Of a DNA stretch of 64,000 bases, positions 19,685 to 28,993 are shown piece after piece; position 1 is the first letter of the stretch; every line of letters begins with the position of its first letter. A model generated the notes under the pieces. It was given only the letters and a program-made list of their open reading frames with translations, searched no databases and was not told where the DNA came from. The stretch spans positions 164,250 to 228,249 of the forward strand of contig NZ_JAAFKD010000008.1 in NCBI RefSeq assembly GCF_013299165.1. Reading direction: 5' to 3'. The DNA is from Microcoleus sp. bin38.metabat.b11b12b14.051 (GTDB lineage Bacteria > Cyanobacteriota > Cyanobacteriia > Cyanobacteriales > Microcoleaceae). The translations under genes and the position numbers were made by a program.

Positions 19685-20530
19685 ATGTCAAACTGTCCAG
19701 TGTGCGGTGCCCAATACATAGAAGAAAAATTAGATTTTTGCTCGACTTGCGGCTGGGATTTGACGCCATACCCGCAGCGGGCTAAGCCTTCCAAAACTTA
19801 TTTAAAACAAGAACAAGTTAGATTGCAGTGGGCAAAACAAATGTGGGAATCGGCCCGCCACCAACAAAATTTGTCAGCCAGATTTGACGAATTGCAACAG
19901 GAATTGCAGCAAGGCGCGATCGCCCGCACGTACCTGCAATCTCAGTTAGAATGGGTTCTGTACCGCCTCGAACAACTAAACCCGGAATTTATAACCACCA
20001 CTCTACTGCGGTTGGACGAGAAAATCGCCGCCTTACCCGATACAACTCCGGCTATCTCGGAAGTGGGGATGGATTACCGACAACTGACAAAGCTGTTAGA
20101 AACCGGAAAATGGCGCAAAGCAGATGAACACACTTGGGAAATCATGCTGCAAATCGCCGTCAGGGAAGATGAAGGCTGGCTGAGTACCGCCGATATTGAC
20201 AGCTTTCCTCCTACAGACCTTCGCACGATCGACCAACTTTGGCAACGCTACAGCAGCGGACGCTTCGGGTTGACCGTGCAGCAGCAGATTTGGGAAAGTA
20301 CCGGCAGGCAATACACTGAATTGTGCGATCGAGTCGGCTGGCGAGTCAAGGAAAATTGGAAATATTACAGCGAGCTCTCATGGGGCGAAAATGCACCTCC
20401 AGGACACCTCCCCGTCACCGCATGGAGACAGCGCGCCTGTTATGGCGCCGGTAGACTCACCGCAGCCGAAAACTTTGCCCGCATCGCTGCGAAACTGGCA
20501 GGATCAGCGATCGCTGATCCTCCGAAATAA
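19685..20530 (+). CDS. Zinc-ribbon GUN4-domain protein
   Basis: A 281-residue protein. Residues 1-25 form a zinc ribbon with two CxxC knuckles (CPVCGAQY and CSTCGWDL). A long coiled-coil or helical stretch follows (about 40-110). The C-terminal GUN4 fold runs from about 123 to 260 (DYRQLTKLLETGKWRKADEHT, the LRTIDQLWQRYSSGRFGLTVQQ core, and WKENWKYY-like end). GUN4 proteins bind porphyrins and stimulate Mg-chelatase. Multidomain versions like this one are mostly uncharacterised and may be tetrapyrrole-responsive regulators. It may or may not share a transcript with the downstream tRNA. Confidence 0.88.
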   Translation: MSNCPVCGAQYIEEKLDFCSTCGWDLTPYPQRAKPSKTYLKQEQVRLQWAKQMWESARHQQNLSARFDELQQELQQGAIARTYLQSQLEWVLYRLEQLNPEFITTTLLRLDEKIAALPDTTPAISEVGMDYRQLTKLLETGKWRKADEHTWEIMLQIAVREDEGWLSTADIDSFPPTDLRTIDQLWQRYSSGRFGLTVQQQIWESTGRQYTELCDRVGWRVKENWKYYSELSWGENAPPGHLPVTAWRQRACYGAGRLTAAENFARIAAKLAGSAIADPPK

Positions 20531-20579
20531 AAAATTCAAAATCGACATTAGCTGCTATAATCGAAACGGTTAAATAACT

Positions 20580-20903
20580 GGGGCTGTGGCTCAGATGGAT
20601 AGAGCAAGCGCCTCCTGAAGAATCGGGCACCCTGCGAGGAAACTCTGGGAGTGAATGTGGTCAAACTCAAGGAAGCCTAAGTCTGATGGCAGATACGGTA
20701 ATCTTGAGCCAAGCTTTATCTAAATTCTGTTTAGGTAAGGAAGGTGCAGAGACTGGCTTTAGGAAGTAAAAATCATCATACCTCCTAAACATACGGCCAC
20801 CACCTAAAGGCTGCAAGCCCACGGTGAAGGAATAGTCCGGAGAGTGGGGAAACTCACACAAATCTGAAGCGCTAGGTCGCCGGTTCGAACCCGGCCAGTC
20901 CCG
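20580..20903 (+). tRNA. tRNA-Arg(CCU) interrupted by a group I intron
   Basis: Joining 20580-20616 to 20867-20903 gives a complete cloverleaf. The acceptor stem GGGGCTG pairs with CAGTCCC with one G-U and discriminator G; the D-stem is GCTC/GAGC, the anticodon stem AGCGC/GCGCT, and the T-arm GCCGG-TTCGAAC-CCGGC. The spliced anticodon loop is CTCCTAA, reading CCU for Arg. The 5' exon ends with U and the intron ends with G, as group I splicing requires. CCA is not encoded. Confidence 0.93.
20617..20866 (+). ncRNA. Group I self-splicing intron in tRNA-Arg(CCU)
   Basis: A 250-base intron placed right after the third anticodon base. The group I core is visible: an R-like segment GGTGCAGAGACTGG near 20741, a P7/S segment GAAGGAATAGTCCGGAG near 20825, and a terminal G at 20866. 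No homing endonuclease frame is present. Introns at this tRNA position are known in Agrobacterium-type alphaproteobacteria, and cyanobacteria carry related ones in tRNA-Leu and tRNA-fMet. The subgroup (probably IC3) is inferred. Confidence 0.9.
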
Positions 20904-21120
20904 TTAAAAATCAAGAACAATTAAAAGCAGAAGGGTAAATCCTAAGTTTTGTCCTTCTGCTTTGCATATGCGTTAACCTGTATATTCAATCCAAAATCTA
21001 AAATCTAAAATCCGAGACCTTTCTTTAATTTTTAATTTTTAATTCCTGTTAGTGGGTTGTACGTGCGGTATTTTTTGTTATGGTTCCTGTGTCAAGTAAA
21101 TAAATTTTTTATAGGTTTAG

Positions 21121-21711
21121 ATGTGGTTAAGAATCAGTTTAAACAAGTTCCGTTACAAACGTTTGAAGGCTTCGCGCCCTTTTTGGTTCCTAGTAGGGCT
21201 TTTGATTGCCTGTTGGTTTGGCTTTGGGCAGCTTAAGAACGAATTTCAGAGACCCCAAGCTTTGTTGGTTCTGGGTGGGGCTACGGAGCGAGAGGTGTTT
21301 GCCGCCAAATTTGCTCGATCGCACCCTCAATTGCCAATTTGGGTGTCTTCTGGGAGCAATCCCGAGTTCGCAAAATGGGTATTTTCAGAAGCTGGAATTA
21401 AGTCCGATCGCCTGCACTTAGATTACAAAGCAGTGGATACGGTAACAAATTTTACCACTCTGGTAGATGAACTGAAAGAGCGAGGCATTGAGAGCGTGTA
21501 TCTGATCACTTCTGACGATCATATGCGACGAGCTCAGATTATCGGTGAAATCGTGCTCGGCAGTCGAGGCATTAGTTTTAAGCCTCTGGCAGTTCCATCT
21601 GGGCGAACCCCCGAACCATTGCAAAAAGCTGTTCGCGATGGCGCTAGAGCTATTATGTGGCTGACTACCGGTTATACCGGTGCTGACTTCACCCAAGCCA
21701 GGATTGAATAG
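21121..21711 (+). CDS. DUF218 (YdcF/SanA-like) membrane protein
   Basis: A 196-residue protein with one N-terminal membrane helix (FWFLVGLLIACWFGFG, about 20-38) followed by a DUF218 domain. The core is ALLVLGGATEREVFAAKFA, WVSSGSNPEFAKW, a VDTVTNFTTLVDEL helix and a VYLITSDDHMRRAQII motif. Relatives (YdcF, SanA, ElyC) act in envelope or vancomycin-sensitivity phenotypes; the enzymatic role is not settled. The start ATG 21121 lies directly before the basic residues preceding the membrane helix. Confidence 0.85.
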   Translation: MWLRISLNKFRYKRLKASRPFWFLVGLLIACWFGFGQLKNEFQRPQALLVLGGATEREVFAAKFARSHPQLPIWVSSGSNPEFAKWVFSEAGIKSDRLHLDYKAVDTVTNFTTLVDELKERGIESVYLITSDDHMRRAQIIGEIVLGSRGISFKPLAVPSGRTPEPLQKAVRDGARAIMWLTTGYTGADFTQARIE

Positions 21712-21872
21712 ACAAGACAAAGATCAGACGACAGTTGAAACCACGGCTACAAAAACAAATTCCGCCGACGCGGAATGAAGAAAACAACGTAACCACGGAG
21801 GCGCGTGAGTGTTTGTGTAGGCGCGAATTCTATTCGCGCGGTGTTCAACTCCCGTCTTTTTCAAGCAGCAAA

Positions 21873-22526
21873 TCAGCGGCCAAAATCGTGCATCGCATTA
21901 ATCTCAGTTGCACATCTTTGAGTCAGCGCTTCCAACTCCTCGCGATTCGACGAACCGGGCGGCTCAATTAGCTTGCCGATTCGCACCGTTAGCGGCACGG
22001 GACGCGGCACAATCGAACCTTTCGATGCGATCGCATGAGTTCCCCACAAACTAACAGGTAACAGCGGCACTTTTGCCTTAGCAGCTATCAGCGCCGCACC
22101 TAATTTCGGGTCAGTAATTCGACCGTCTGGCGTCCTAGTTCCCTGCAAAAATACACCAGTCGCCCATCCATTTTCTAAAGACTGGATAGCCGAGCGAATT
22201 GCACTGCGATCGGCACTTTCTCGCTTGACTGGATAAGCGCCGTAAAGTGTAATTGCCTGTTTCAAAATAGGAACTTTAAATAGCTCTTCCTTCGCCATAA
22301 ATGCCACTGGCCGCCTCATGGAACTAGATAAAATCGGCGGATCAAAATCGCTGGCGTGATTGCTGACTACCACAAATGGGTTTTCCGCTGGAACATTTTC
22401 TGCACCGTAGATGCGCCCCCGAAAGTAAAGGTGCAGCATCGGGCTGACAATTGACCACTTGAATAAATAGTAAAGAAGTAAACTTTCGACTGGTTCGCGA
22501 CTTTTGCTCACGGAAAAACCTTTCAT
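21873..22526 (-). CDS. plsC: 1-acyl-sn-glycerol-3-phosphate acyltransferase
   Basis: Adds the second acyl chain to lysophosphatidate at the membrane. At 217 residues it is of PlsC/LPLAT type with the HX4D motif in VVSNHASDFDPPIL. The arginine block ends FKVPILKQAITLYGAYPVKR, motif III is FLQGTRTPDGRI (Gln replacing the usual Glu of EGTR), and motif IV is VPLLPVSLWGT. ATG 22526 adjoins a TTGACAG repeat and a palindrome of about 60 bases (GCGCGGGTGCGTCG...CGACGCACCCG), leaving little room for an upstream signal. The substrate assignment is by family. Confidence 0.85.
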   Translation of the reverse strand: MKGFSVSKSREPVESLLLYYLFKWSIVSPMLHLYFRGRIYGAENVPAENPFVVVSNHASDFDPPILSSSMRRPVAFMAKEELFKVPILKQAITLYGAYPVKRESADRSAIRSAIQSLENGWATGVFLQGTRTPDGRITDPKLGAALIAAKAKVPLLPVSLWGTHAIASKGSIVPRPVPLTVRIGKLIEPPGSSNREELEALTQRCATEINAMHDFGR

Positions 22527-22648
22527 TCAGTTGACAGTTGACAGTTGACAGATGCGCGGGTGCGCGGGTGCGTCGCGATCGCATAACTTCAAATAGTCGC
22601 GAAAATTCCCCCACCGACGCACCCGAGTTTAGGGCTAACTCAGTATTG

Positions 22649-23605
22649 TTAATTTGCGGCCAACATCGCTTTTTTTCCTTCATCAGAAGTCGCGTAGCCC
22701 AAGAAATCCTTAACCGCTTGGCTGGGAGGATTTTTGTAGGCGTAGTACAACTGCCGCTGATAGCGATAATTGGGGGCATCCGGCGTCGCACCGTCTACGG
22801 GGACAACCCGCACCGTTTTCTGATTGACAACTTGAGCAAAAGTGGCATAGCCGATGCCGTTGTTGGCTAAAGCTTGCAGCAGGGGAGTTGTGGCATCTCG
22901 ATCGAGCGTGGTAACATTCGGCCCGCTGCCAAAACTACCGCCTCCGAGCACTTGTTCTTTAAACGTTTGGTGAGTACCGCTAATTTCCGGTCTGTTAATG
23001 ACTTTAATCAAGCCTGCTGGGCCGCCGACTTTCGACCAATCTTGAGCAGTTCCCTTGAAGATATCTTGAACTTGAGCCGAAGTTAAACCTCCTTGAAACG
23101 GGTTGCTAGTCCCAACTACGATCGCAATTCTATCTAAAGCAACTGGCACTGCTGCCAAACCCTTAGCTTGGTCTTCAGGCTTCAAAGGTGAGGATATCCC
23201 AGCAATATCGGCTGTTCCCGCCACCAAATCCTGAATTCCCTTTGCAGAACCATTTGCTTTTGCCTCGACTGTAGTGGCGGGAAACTTGGCTTGAAAGCCG
23301 TTCTTAAGGTTGAGATTGATTGTTACCATGCTGGTAGAACCGTCAATTCTCACCAACGTTCCCGCAGGTACCGAAGCGGGAAGAGCAAAGGAACTAGCAG
23401 CAACAGGCGATGCTGAGCCACCTGCGGGCGCGACGGGAAGCGGGCTGGAACTGCCACCTGCTGAGGGTGTTGGGGAAGTCGGAGAATTATTAGCATCCTG
23501 TTCCTGTGTAGCTGGTTTGTTCATAAAAAAGAACCAGCCACCACCCGCGAGCAAGAGAAATAACAGAATAAAAACTATGGGGGGAGGCCCGCTACTCTTA
23601 GCCAT
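22649..23605 (-). CDS. PstS-like phosphate-type substrate-binding protein
   Basis: A 318-residue protein with an N-terminal membrane anchor (IVFILLFLLLAGGGWFFFM, about 10-28) and a Pro/Ser/Gly-rich linker to about 80. A PBP-like domain follows (VRIDGSTSM, ATTVEAKANGSAKGIQDLVAG, ADIAGISS, VALDRIAIVVGTSNPF, LTSAQVQDIFKG, VINRPEISGTHQTF). The fold and the GSTSM/SGT loops resemble phosphate-binding PstS. No pst permease genes are nearby, so sensing rather than transport is possible. It is 10 bases downstream of the PspA-like gene and surely cotranscribed. Confidence 0.85.
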   Translation of the reverse strand: MAKSSGPPPIVFILLFLLLAGGGWFFFMNKPATQEQDANNSPTSPTPSAGGSSSPLPVAPAGGSASPVAASSFALPASVPAGTLVRIDGSTSMVTINLNLKNGFQAKFPATTVEAKANGSAKGIQDLVAGTADIAGISSPLKPEDQAKGLAAVPVALDRIAIVVGTSNPFQGGLTSAQVQDIFKGTAQDWSKVGGPAGLIKVINRPEISGTHQTFKEQVLGGGSFGSGPNVTTLDRDATTPLLQALANNGIGYATFAQVVNQKTVRVVPVDGATPDAPNYRYQRQLYYAYKNPPSQAVKDFLGYATSDEGKKAMLAAN

Positions 23606-23615
23606 AAAATTCTCC

Positions 23616-24329
23616 TTACTTGGGAAGTTCTTTGTTGTTGGAATCGTCTAACATTTGTAGCCTGCGATTAACTTCATCGTCTATGGTCATGTTTTCTAAC
23701 TCGGCTTGAAGTCTTTCTTGGGGGTTTTCCGAGATTTCTGCTAAGGCTTGCTGTTCGAGGTTGCGGCGCCCGACGGCGTTTTTGGCTTGCTCGAACTGCG
23801 ATCTGGCTGAATCGATGCTAAGGTCGTTGTTGACTTTGGCTATGGCTCCGAGGGCGTCGTTAATCTCTGCCATATCTTTCATGTTTTGCATATCCGTTTT
23901 GTAGGCTTCGAGCTTTGTGCGCTCTCGATTTAGCTTATCTTTGGAAGCGTTGACGTAAAGTTCGGCTTGTTTTACTTGGGCTTCTAACTGCGGCAGAATT
24001 TGTTCTGTCTGAATTACCTTAGACATTGCCAAGCGGGCTGCTTCTTCGTTACCGTTGCGCTGGGCTGTGATGGCTTGACGCTCTACGGTTTGCATTTCCC
24101 GAACTTTTTCTTCATATTTTGTTTTGGCGCGCTGGTAGGCTGCAACTTGGGTGGAGACTGCTGCGGCCAGTTTTTGCACGGATTCTTGCATCGCTCGCAA
24201 TGACTCTTCCGCGACGGCGACTGACACTTTGCCTCCCGATTCTACAGGCATTCCCCACAGCCAGTTCCACCCGCCTACAATGGTTCTGCCCGCTTTTTCG
24301 CCCATCAGCCAGTAAAGGACTTTTTTCAT
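23616..24329 (-). CDS. PspA/IM30 (Vipp1-like) family coiled-coil protein
   Basis: A 237-residue protein of the ESCRT-III-like PspA/Vipp1 superfamily. It begins with a short amphipathic stretch (MKKVLYWLMGEKAGRTIVGGWNW) instead of the standard PspA helix, then long coiled-coil segments (about 40-200) rich in Lys/Glu/Gln. The region AARLAMSKVIQTEQILPQLEAQVKQAE is the hallmark hairpin. True Vipp1 is needed for thylakoid maintenance; this divergent paralogue is more likely a membrane-stress protein. It is first in a two-gene unit with the PstS-like anchored protein, so the two may act together at the membrane. Confidence 0.78.
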   Translation of the reverse strand: MKKVLYWLMGEKAGRTIVGGWNWLWGMPVESGGKVSVAVAEESLRAMQESVQKLAAAVSTQVAAYQRAKTKYEEKVREMQTVERQAITAQRNGNEEAARLAMSKVIQTEQILPQLEAQVKQAELYVNASKDKLNRERTKLEAYKTDMQNMKDMAEINDALGAIAKVNNDLSIDSARSQFEQAKNAVGRRNLEQQALAEISENPQERLQAELENMTIDDEVNRRLQMLDDSNNKELPK

Positions 24330-24410
24330 ACAAAATATCTAGATAAGCTTGGTTTTTACGCCTAGTGTACATCAAAAGTTTCGCGATCGACCTTGAGAGC
24401 GATCGACACA

Positions 24411-24550
24411 TATAGCGGTTCTCAAAAACATGAGGTATGCCCTATGCCCTATGCCCTATGCCCTATGCCCTATGCCCTATGCCCTATGCCCTATGCCCTA
24501 TGCCCTATGCCCTATGCCCGACATACCTCACCTTTTTGAGAAAGGCTATA
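24411..24550. repeat. Palindrome family B copy with (ATGCCCT)n core
   Basis: Arms TATAGCGGTTCTCAAAAAC..TGAGGTA and TACCTCACCTTTTTGAGAAAGGCTATA enclose about 12 uninterrupted ATGCCCT heptamers (about 24434-24520). No gene lies between the PspA-like start and the fabD end. Confidence 0.9.
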
Positions 24551-24713
24551 CATTATATTTAATCGAGATTTTCTAGCTGTCTGGATTGTCGATCGCCAAT
24601 TTGCACAACAGGCCGCAGTCAAATTTTCCTGTTGTGCTATTTATTTTTAGGCAATTTTCTGGCAAATTAACTCAATTTTACAGGCTGTGGCTCAATCGCC
24701 AGTTAACAATAGA

Positions 24714-25595
24714 TTAAGCAGGCAAATCTGCCAAACTGCTGACATTTACCAGCGCTAAATTTGGACAAGTCCGTTTGATCAAACCTGTGAGAACTTTGCC
24801 GGGGCCAATTTCCACTACGCGATCGATTCCTTGTTGCGGCAGTTGCAGCGAAATTTCTCGCCAGCGCACCCCTTTGGTCATCTGTTGGCTCAAACGCTGC
24901 TTTAAAGTAGCTGCGCTGGTAGTGGCTGTTGGTTCTGAGTTCGAGAGTACCAACATTTTGGCATCGGAAAATCTTGCCGCTTTTAGGACTTGTTGAAATT
25001 CTGACGCCACTGATGCCATCAGCGGAGAGTGAAACGCACCGGAAACATTCAATTTAACGGCGCGTTTGACTTTAATTTTTGCCAGCAAATCTTCCACAGC
25101 AGCAGGCGTTCCAGAAATCACGACTTGTGCTTCGCTGTTATCGTTTGCTAGCACCACGTCTCGGCTGTATTGAATTTGCAGTTCTAATTCCTGCCTGTCG
25201 AACCCGATCAAAGCGACCATTTGCCCGCCGGAGGAAGTATCCATGAGTTCGGCGCGCCGTTTGACTAAGCGCAATCCCGTTTCAAAGTCAAAGACTCCTG
25301 CTGCGTAGAGAGCAACGTATTCTCCTAGACTATGACCGGCAACCACTGCTGGTCGATCGCTCTTTTCTCGCATTAAGTCTGCCAAAATGCTTTCTACTAC
25401 GAACAAGCAAGGCTGAGTGTAGAGAGTGCGAGATAGTTTTGCTTCTTCTTTTTGGCAAACTTCAGGGACAGACCAACCTAAAATTTCTTTAGCTAGCTCA
25501 AATTTGGCTTTGGCTGTTGGCAAGTTTAATAAGTCTGCACCCATCCCGATCGCCTGGGAACCTTGTCCGGGAAATACCCATGCTGTTTTAGTCAT
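24714..25595 (-). CDS. fabD: Malonyl-CoA:ACP transacylase
   Basis: Loads malonyl groups onto acyl carrier protein for fatty acid synthesis. The 293 residues fit the family. The N-terminal FPGQGSQAIGMG, nucleophile Ser in AGHSLGEYVALYAAGVF, the Arg of LVKRRAELM, and the catalytic His of VSGAFHSPLM are present. It is the last gene of the minus-strand series plsX-fabH-fabD, though 670 bases of repeat-rich DNA separate it from fabH. Confidence 0.97.
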   Translation of the reverse strand: MTKTAWVFPGQGSQAIGMGADLLNLPTAKAKFELAKEILGWSVPEVCQKEEAKLSRTLYTQPCLFVVESILADLMREKSDRPAVVAGHSLGEYVALYAAGVFDFETGLRLVKRRAELMDTSSGGQMVALIGFDRQELELQIQYSRDVVLANDNSEAQVVISGTPAAVEDLLAKIKVKRAVKLNVSGAFHSPLMASVASEFQQVLKAARFSDAKMLVLSNSEPTATTSAATLKQRLSQQMTKGVRWREISLQLPQQGIDRVVEIGPGKVLTGLIKRTCPNLALVNVSSLADLPA

Positions 25596-26263
25596 TTTTC
25601 CGGTAATCTGCTAATTGGTGGTTGCTAAGAAAGTGATTGCAAAAATTATTTGTTTCCCGCTATCTTTGTTCGCTGGCTGGTATCCGCTATCTTTCGGTTA
25701 ACGAACTATCTACTCGCGACTCACAATCGTAACATATGACTGCGTTTTTTACTAGGTTTATATTTTTTGTTGCTACTTTAATTCAGATGAATAGCAGCAG
25801 TACGATTTTCAACCTTCTAGCTGCCGAAAGTCGAGCCAAAAATAGATAATTTTCAATTTGCAAGCCCGCGCTCGTCCAGAATTACTGTCGGAGGATACAC
25901 GCATTTCTCGACACCTTAGGCTATGTAGCAATCGCCACAGCGGTGAGGACATAAATAACCTCATGAATAGAGCCGATAGCCCATAGCAGAAACGGTTTGA
26001 TTTCCTTGACGAAGCAACTCTTCGACTTCGCTCAGCGCAAGCTGTCCACTGTCCACTGTCCACTGTCCACTGCTATATATGGCGTGTTAAAGGATGTTTA
26101 TTTTTCAATGGTGGCAGTCAGGAAAATTACGCTTGGCAAGTTTCAAACCGCCAAATAGTACACCTGTCTCCCGAAATAATCAAACGGCTAGCCCGCAATC
26201 TCGATCGCCAGCTTCATCAGTGATTCTCCATCAAAAATCCCCCATCCACAATCAAAAATAATC
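25596..26263. other. Repeat-rich gap between fabD and fabH
   Basis: It contains a segment (about 25927-26033) nearly identical to 61154-61260. This is followed on the + strand by CTGTCCA heptamers (about 26039-26073) ending in CTATATA. On the minus strand the shared segment reads as a short hydrophobic peptide (FLLWAIGSIHEVIYVLTAVA). No full gene is called. Confidence 0.75.
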
Positions 26264-27265
26264 TTACCTTCCCCATTGAAAAATTGCGGCCCCCCAACTC
26301 AAACCTGCACCGAAACCAGCAGCAGCAATAGTTTCGCCCGGTTTAACTTTACCCTGACGCACGGCTTCGTCTAGGGCGAGGGGAATTGAAGCTGCTGAGG
26401 TATTGCCGTAATTTGCCAAATTGCTGATTACTTTTTCTGGAGGAATCTTGAGCCTTTGAGCAACTGCATCGAGAATCCGCTGATTGGCTTGGTGCAACAG
26501 CAGCCAGTCAATTTCTGAGGCGTTGATATTTGCCCGAAACATTGCTTTTTCAATGACTTCTGGCACTTTTTTCACCGCAAAGCGATAGATTTCTTGACCA
26601 TTCATGGCGATCGGCTCAAATCCACCTTGTCCGATATTGACGCCCTCAATTATTTGTTTTGGTTGAGGTTTGTAAGCCAAACTCAGAGAAGAATTTTGGG
26701 TGCCGTCGCTGCGAATTTCAAATCCCAAAAATCGATCGACTTCTGAGGCTTGCAATACCACCGCACCTGCACCGTCTCCAAATAAAATGCAAGTACCCCG
26801 ATCTGACCAGTTCACCCAGCGAGATAAAATGTCTGCTCCGATCAGCAACACATTTTGATAAACCCCTGTCCGAATGAACTGCGAGGCTGTAACTAAACCA
26901 AACACAAAGCCAGAACAAGCTGCTGTCAGATCGAAAGCCACTGCTTTGGTAGCGCCCAACTGATATTGAATTTTGCCGGCAGTGCCGAACAAATCGTCAG
27001 GGCTTGATGTGGCCAAAATAATCAAATCGATATCTACGGGCGAAATTTCTGCCATTTCCATCGCCTTTTGCGATGCCGAGCAGGCTAAATCGCACAAAGA
27101 AGTGCGATCGTCCGCCAGCCGGCGTTCGCGAATGCCCGTCCGTGCGCTAATCCACTCGTCAGACGTGTCTACTATCTGACTCAAACCGTTATTATCAAGC
27201 GAAACCTGCGGTGTACAAGAGCCGCTACCCGTAACGGCAATGCCGAACCCTGATTGCTGCAACAT
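26264..27265 (-). CDS. fabH: 3-Oxoacyl-ACP synthase III
   Basis: Initiates fatty acid synthesis by condensing acetyl-CoA with malonyl-ACP. A 333-residue thiolase-fold enzyme with the catalytic Cys in DLTAACSGFVFGL, the His in WLLLHQANQRILD and the Asn in NLANYGNTSAASIPLALDEA. The N-terminus has GSCTPQVSLDN and SDEWISARTGIRERR. It lies 165 bases downstream of plsX on the same strand, the usual cyanobacterial order. Confidence 0.97.
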   Translation of the reverse strand: MLQQSGFGIAVTGSGSCTPQVSLDNNGLSQIVDTSDEWISARTGIRERRLADDRTSLCDLACSASQKAMEMAEISPVDIDLIILATSSPDDLFGTAGKIQYQLGATKAVAFDLTAACSGFVFGLVTASQFIRTGVYQNVLLIGADILSRWVNWSDRGTCILFGDGAGAVVLQASEVDRFLGFEIRSDGTQNSSLSLAYKPQPKQIIEGVNIGQGGFEPIAMNGQEIYRFAVKKVPEVIEKAMFRANINASEIDWLLLHQANQRILDAVAQRLKIPPEKVISNLANYGNTSAASIPLALDEAVRQGKVKPGETIAAAGFGAGLSWGAAIFQWGR

Positions 27266-27430
27266 TCCTCTCCATTTACTCGCTGTTCGGTCGAGAAATT
27301 AAAAATTAAAAACTTCAAATCTAAATTATTTTTTAAACTGCTGAAGTTACTCTTTTTTCAAGCAAAACAGTTAGTTTAAACTGACATTTTTCATTTGATT
27401 TTTTTAATTTTTAATTCCTACTTACTGCCT

Positions 27431-28501
27431 TTAATTGACAGCTTCTTGTTCCAGAGCGCTTTCACGATTGGACGATCGAATTCGCTCCAGCACTTGGTTG
27501 TCTATAGCCCCTTTTGCCAAACGAATAGCATTAAAAATCGAGGCTGCTTGAGACGAACCGTGGCTGATGATGCAAACTCCTGCAACGCCCAAGAGCAAAC
27601 CCCCGCCGTGTTCAACGTGGTCTACCCGCTGCTTGAACCCTTTGAGGCTTTCTTGCAGCAGGGGAGCGCTAATTTGATTTTTGAGTCCGGCGGCCAATTC
27701 TTCCTTGAGCACTTGCACCACGACTTCGCCCACCGCTTCGGCAAACTTCAACAACACGTTACCGACAAACCCGTCGCAGACAATCACGTCGAAGTTTCCC
27801 GACAGCACGTCGCGGCCTTCGGCATTGCCCACAAAAGGAATGTTTGGGTTGTCCACCAATAACTGGTGGGTACGCACCGCTGCGTCGTTGCCTTTAGAAG
27901 GTTCTTCGCCAATGTTGAGCAGACCGATTTTTGGTTCGGCGACGCCCAGCACGCACTGGCTGTAAATAGTTCCCATCAGAGCGAACTGCTCCAAAAATTT
28001 GGGGCGGCAGTCCACATTAGCGCCGACATCGAGAATGAGCACAGAGGTTCCCGGTACCATTGTCGGCAAAACTGCACCGATCGCGGGGCGATCGATTCCG
28101 GGGAGCCGTCCCAACCTCAACAAAGCCGCAGCCATCGCCGCACCGGAGTGACCGGCGGACACCACAGCATCAGCTTGCTGCTGCTTGACCAAGTTCATGG
28201 CTACGTTAATCGAAGCCTTGGGTTTGCGTTTGAGGGCACTGAGAGGTTCTTCGTGCATTTCCACCGTTCCTTCAGAAGGAACGATTTCTAGCTGACCTGT
28301 AGAGACGCGGCCGATCGCGTCTTGAACACGTAGCGAGTCTTCTATTTGCTGCGGGTCGCCCACCAGCAAAATCTCTACGCCTAATTCTTCTTGTGCCTTA
28401 AGCGCTCCAGCTACAACTTCGGCGGGGGCGTGATCCCCACCCATAGCGTCTATTGCAATTCTTGCGCGTGTCGATCCCATTGACCAATGTTTGAGAAACA
28501 C
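27431..28501 (-). CDS. plsX: Phosphate acyltransferase PlsX
   Basis: Makes acyl-phosphate from acyl-ACP for phospholipid synthesis. It has 356 residues. Characteristic motifs are IAIDAMGGDHAPAEVVAGAL, AVVSAGHSGAAMAAALLRLGRLPGI, DVGANVDCRP and GLLNIGEEPSKGN, plus FVGNAEGRDVLSG and the hydrophobic helix region. The N-terminal ten residues before RIAIDAMGG suggest ATG 28501 or a slightly later start. It heads the plsX-fabH-fabD group. Confidence 0.96.
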   Translation of the reverse strand: MFLKHWSMGSTRARIAIDAMGGDHAPAEVVAGALKAQEELGVEILLVGDPQQIEDSLRVQDAIGRVSTGQLEIVPSEGTVEMHEEPLSALKRKPKASINVAMNLVKQQQADAVVSAGHSGAAMAAALLRLGRLPGIDRPAIGAVLPTMVPGTSVLILDVGANVDCRPKFLEQFALMGTIYSQCVLGVAEPKIGLLNIGEEPSKGNDAAVRTHQLLVDNPNIPFVGNAEGRDVLSGNFDVIVCDGFVGNVLLKFAEAVGEVVVQVLKEELAAGLKNQISAPLLQESLKGFKQRVDHVEHGGGLLLGVAGVCIISHGSSQAASIFNAIRLAKGAIDNQVLERIRSSNRESALEQEAVN

Positions 28502-28993
28502 TAAAAATTCTACCAGGAAGCCAGCCCATTTGAGATTTTAGATTTGAGATTTTAGATTGACTTGCAGCCTTGAATCAGAGAGCAGGAACTAGGCTCTAAA
28601 ATTTTGGGCTCGTCCACAAATGACCTCCGAGCCTTGTAGCCGTTTGTTGCGGATCAGGAGTCTGAATCCAGAAGTGCGAATAAATAACTAAAATATGCTC
28701 GCGCTCGATCGGACGATCGCTATTTCGGACTACTCTGATAGAGTTTGTCCCCACTCTACTATTTTTGACTGCAAATTCAAAAACTCAACGGAATAGTTTA
28801 CATGACCCACCCAACAACGGGTACTTGCTTTCCGACACTTGTCGGGAGCCTCAAAATTTTAGATCCTAGTTCCTACTGCCAGATTCACGGCGCTGCAAGT
28901 TAAATCTAAAATCTAAAATCTAAAATCTAAAATCTAAAATCTAAAATCTAAAATCTAAAATCTAAAATCGACTGACTGACATAGGAGTAAAAA
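28502..28993. other. Intergenic region with a long AATCTAA heptamer array
   Basis: No gene. A TAGATTT-type array starts near 28532 and an uninterrupted (AATCTAA)n run lies at about 28903-28968, directly upstream of dacB. The leader GGAGTAAAAA lies just before the dacB ATG. Confidence 0.8.
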
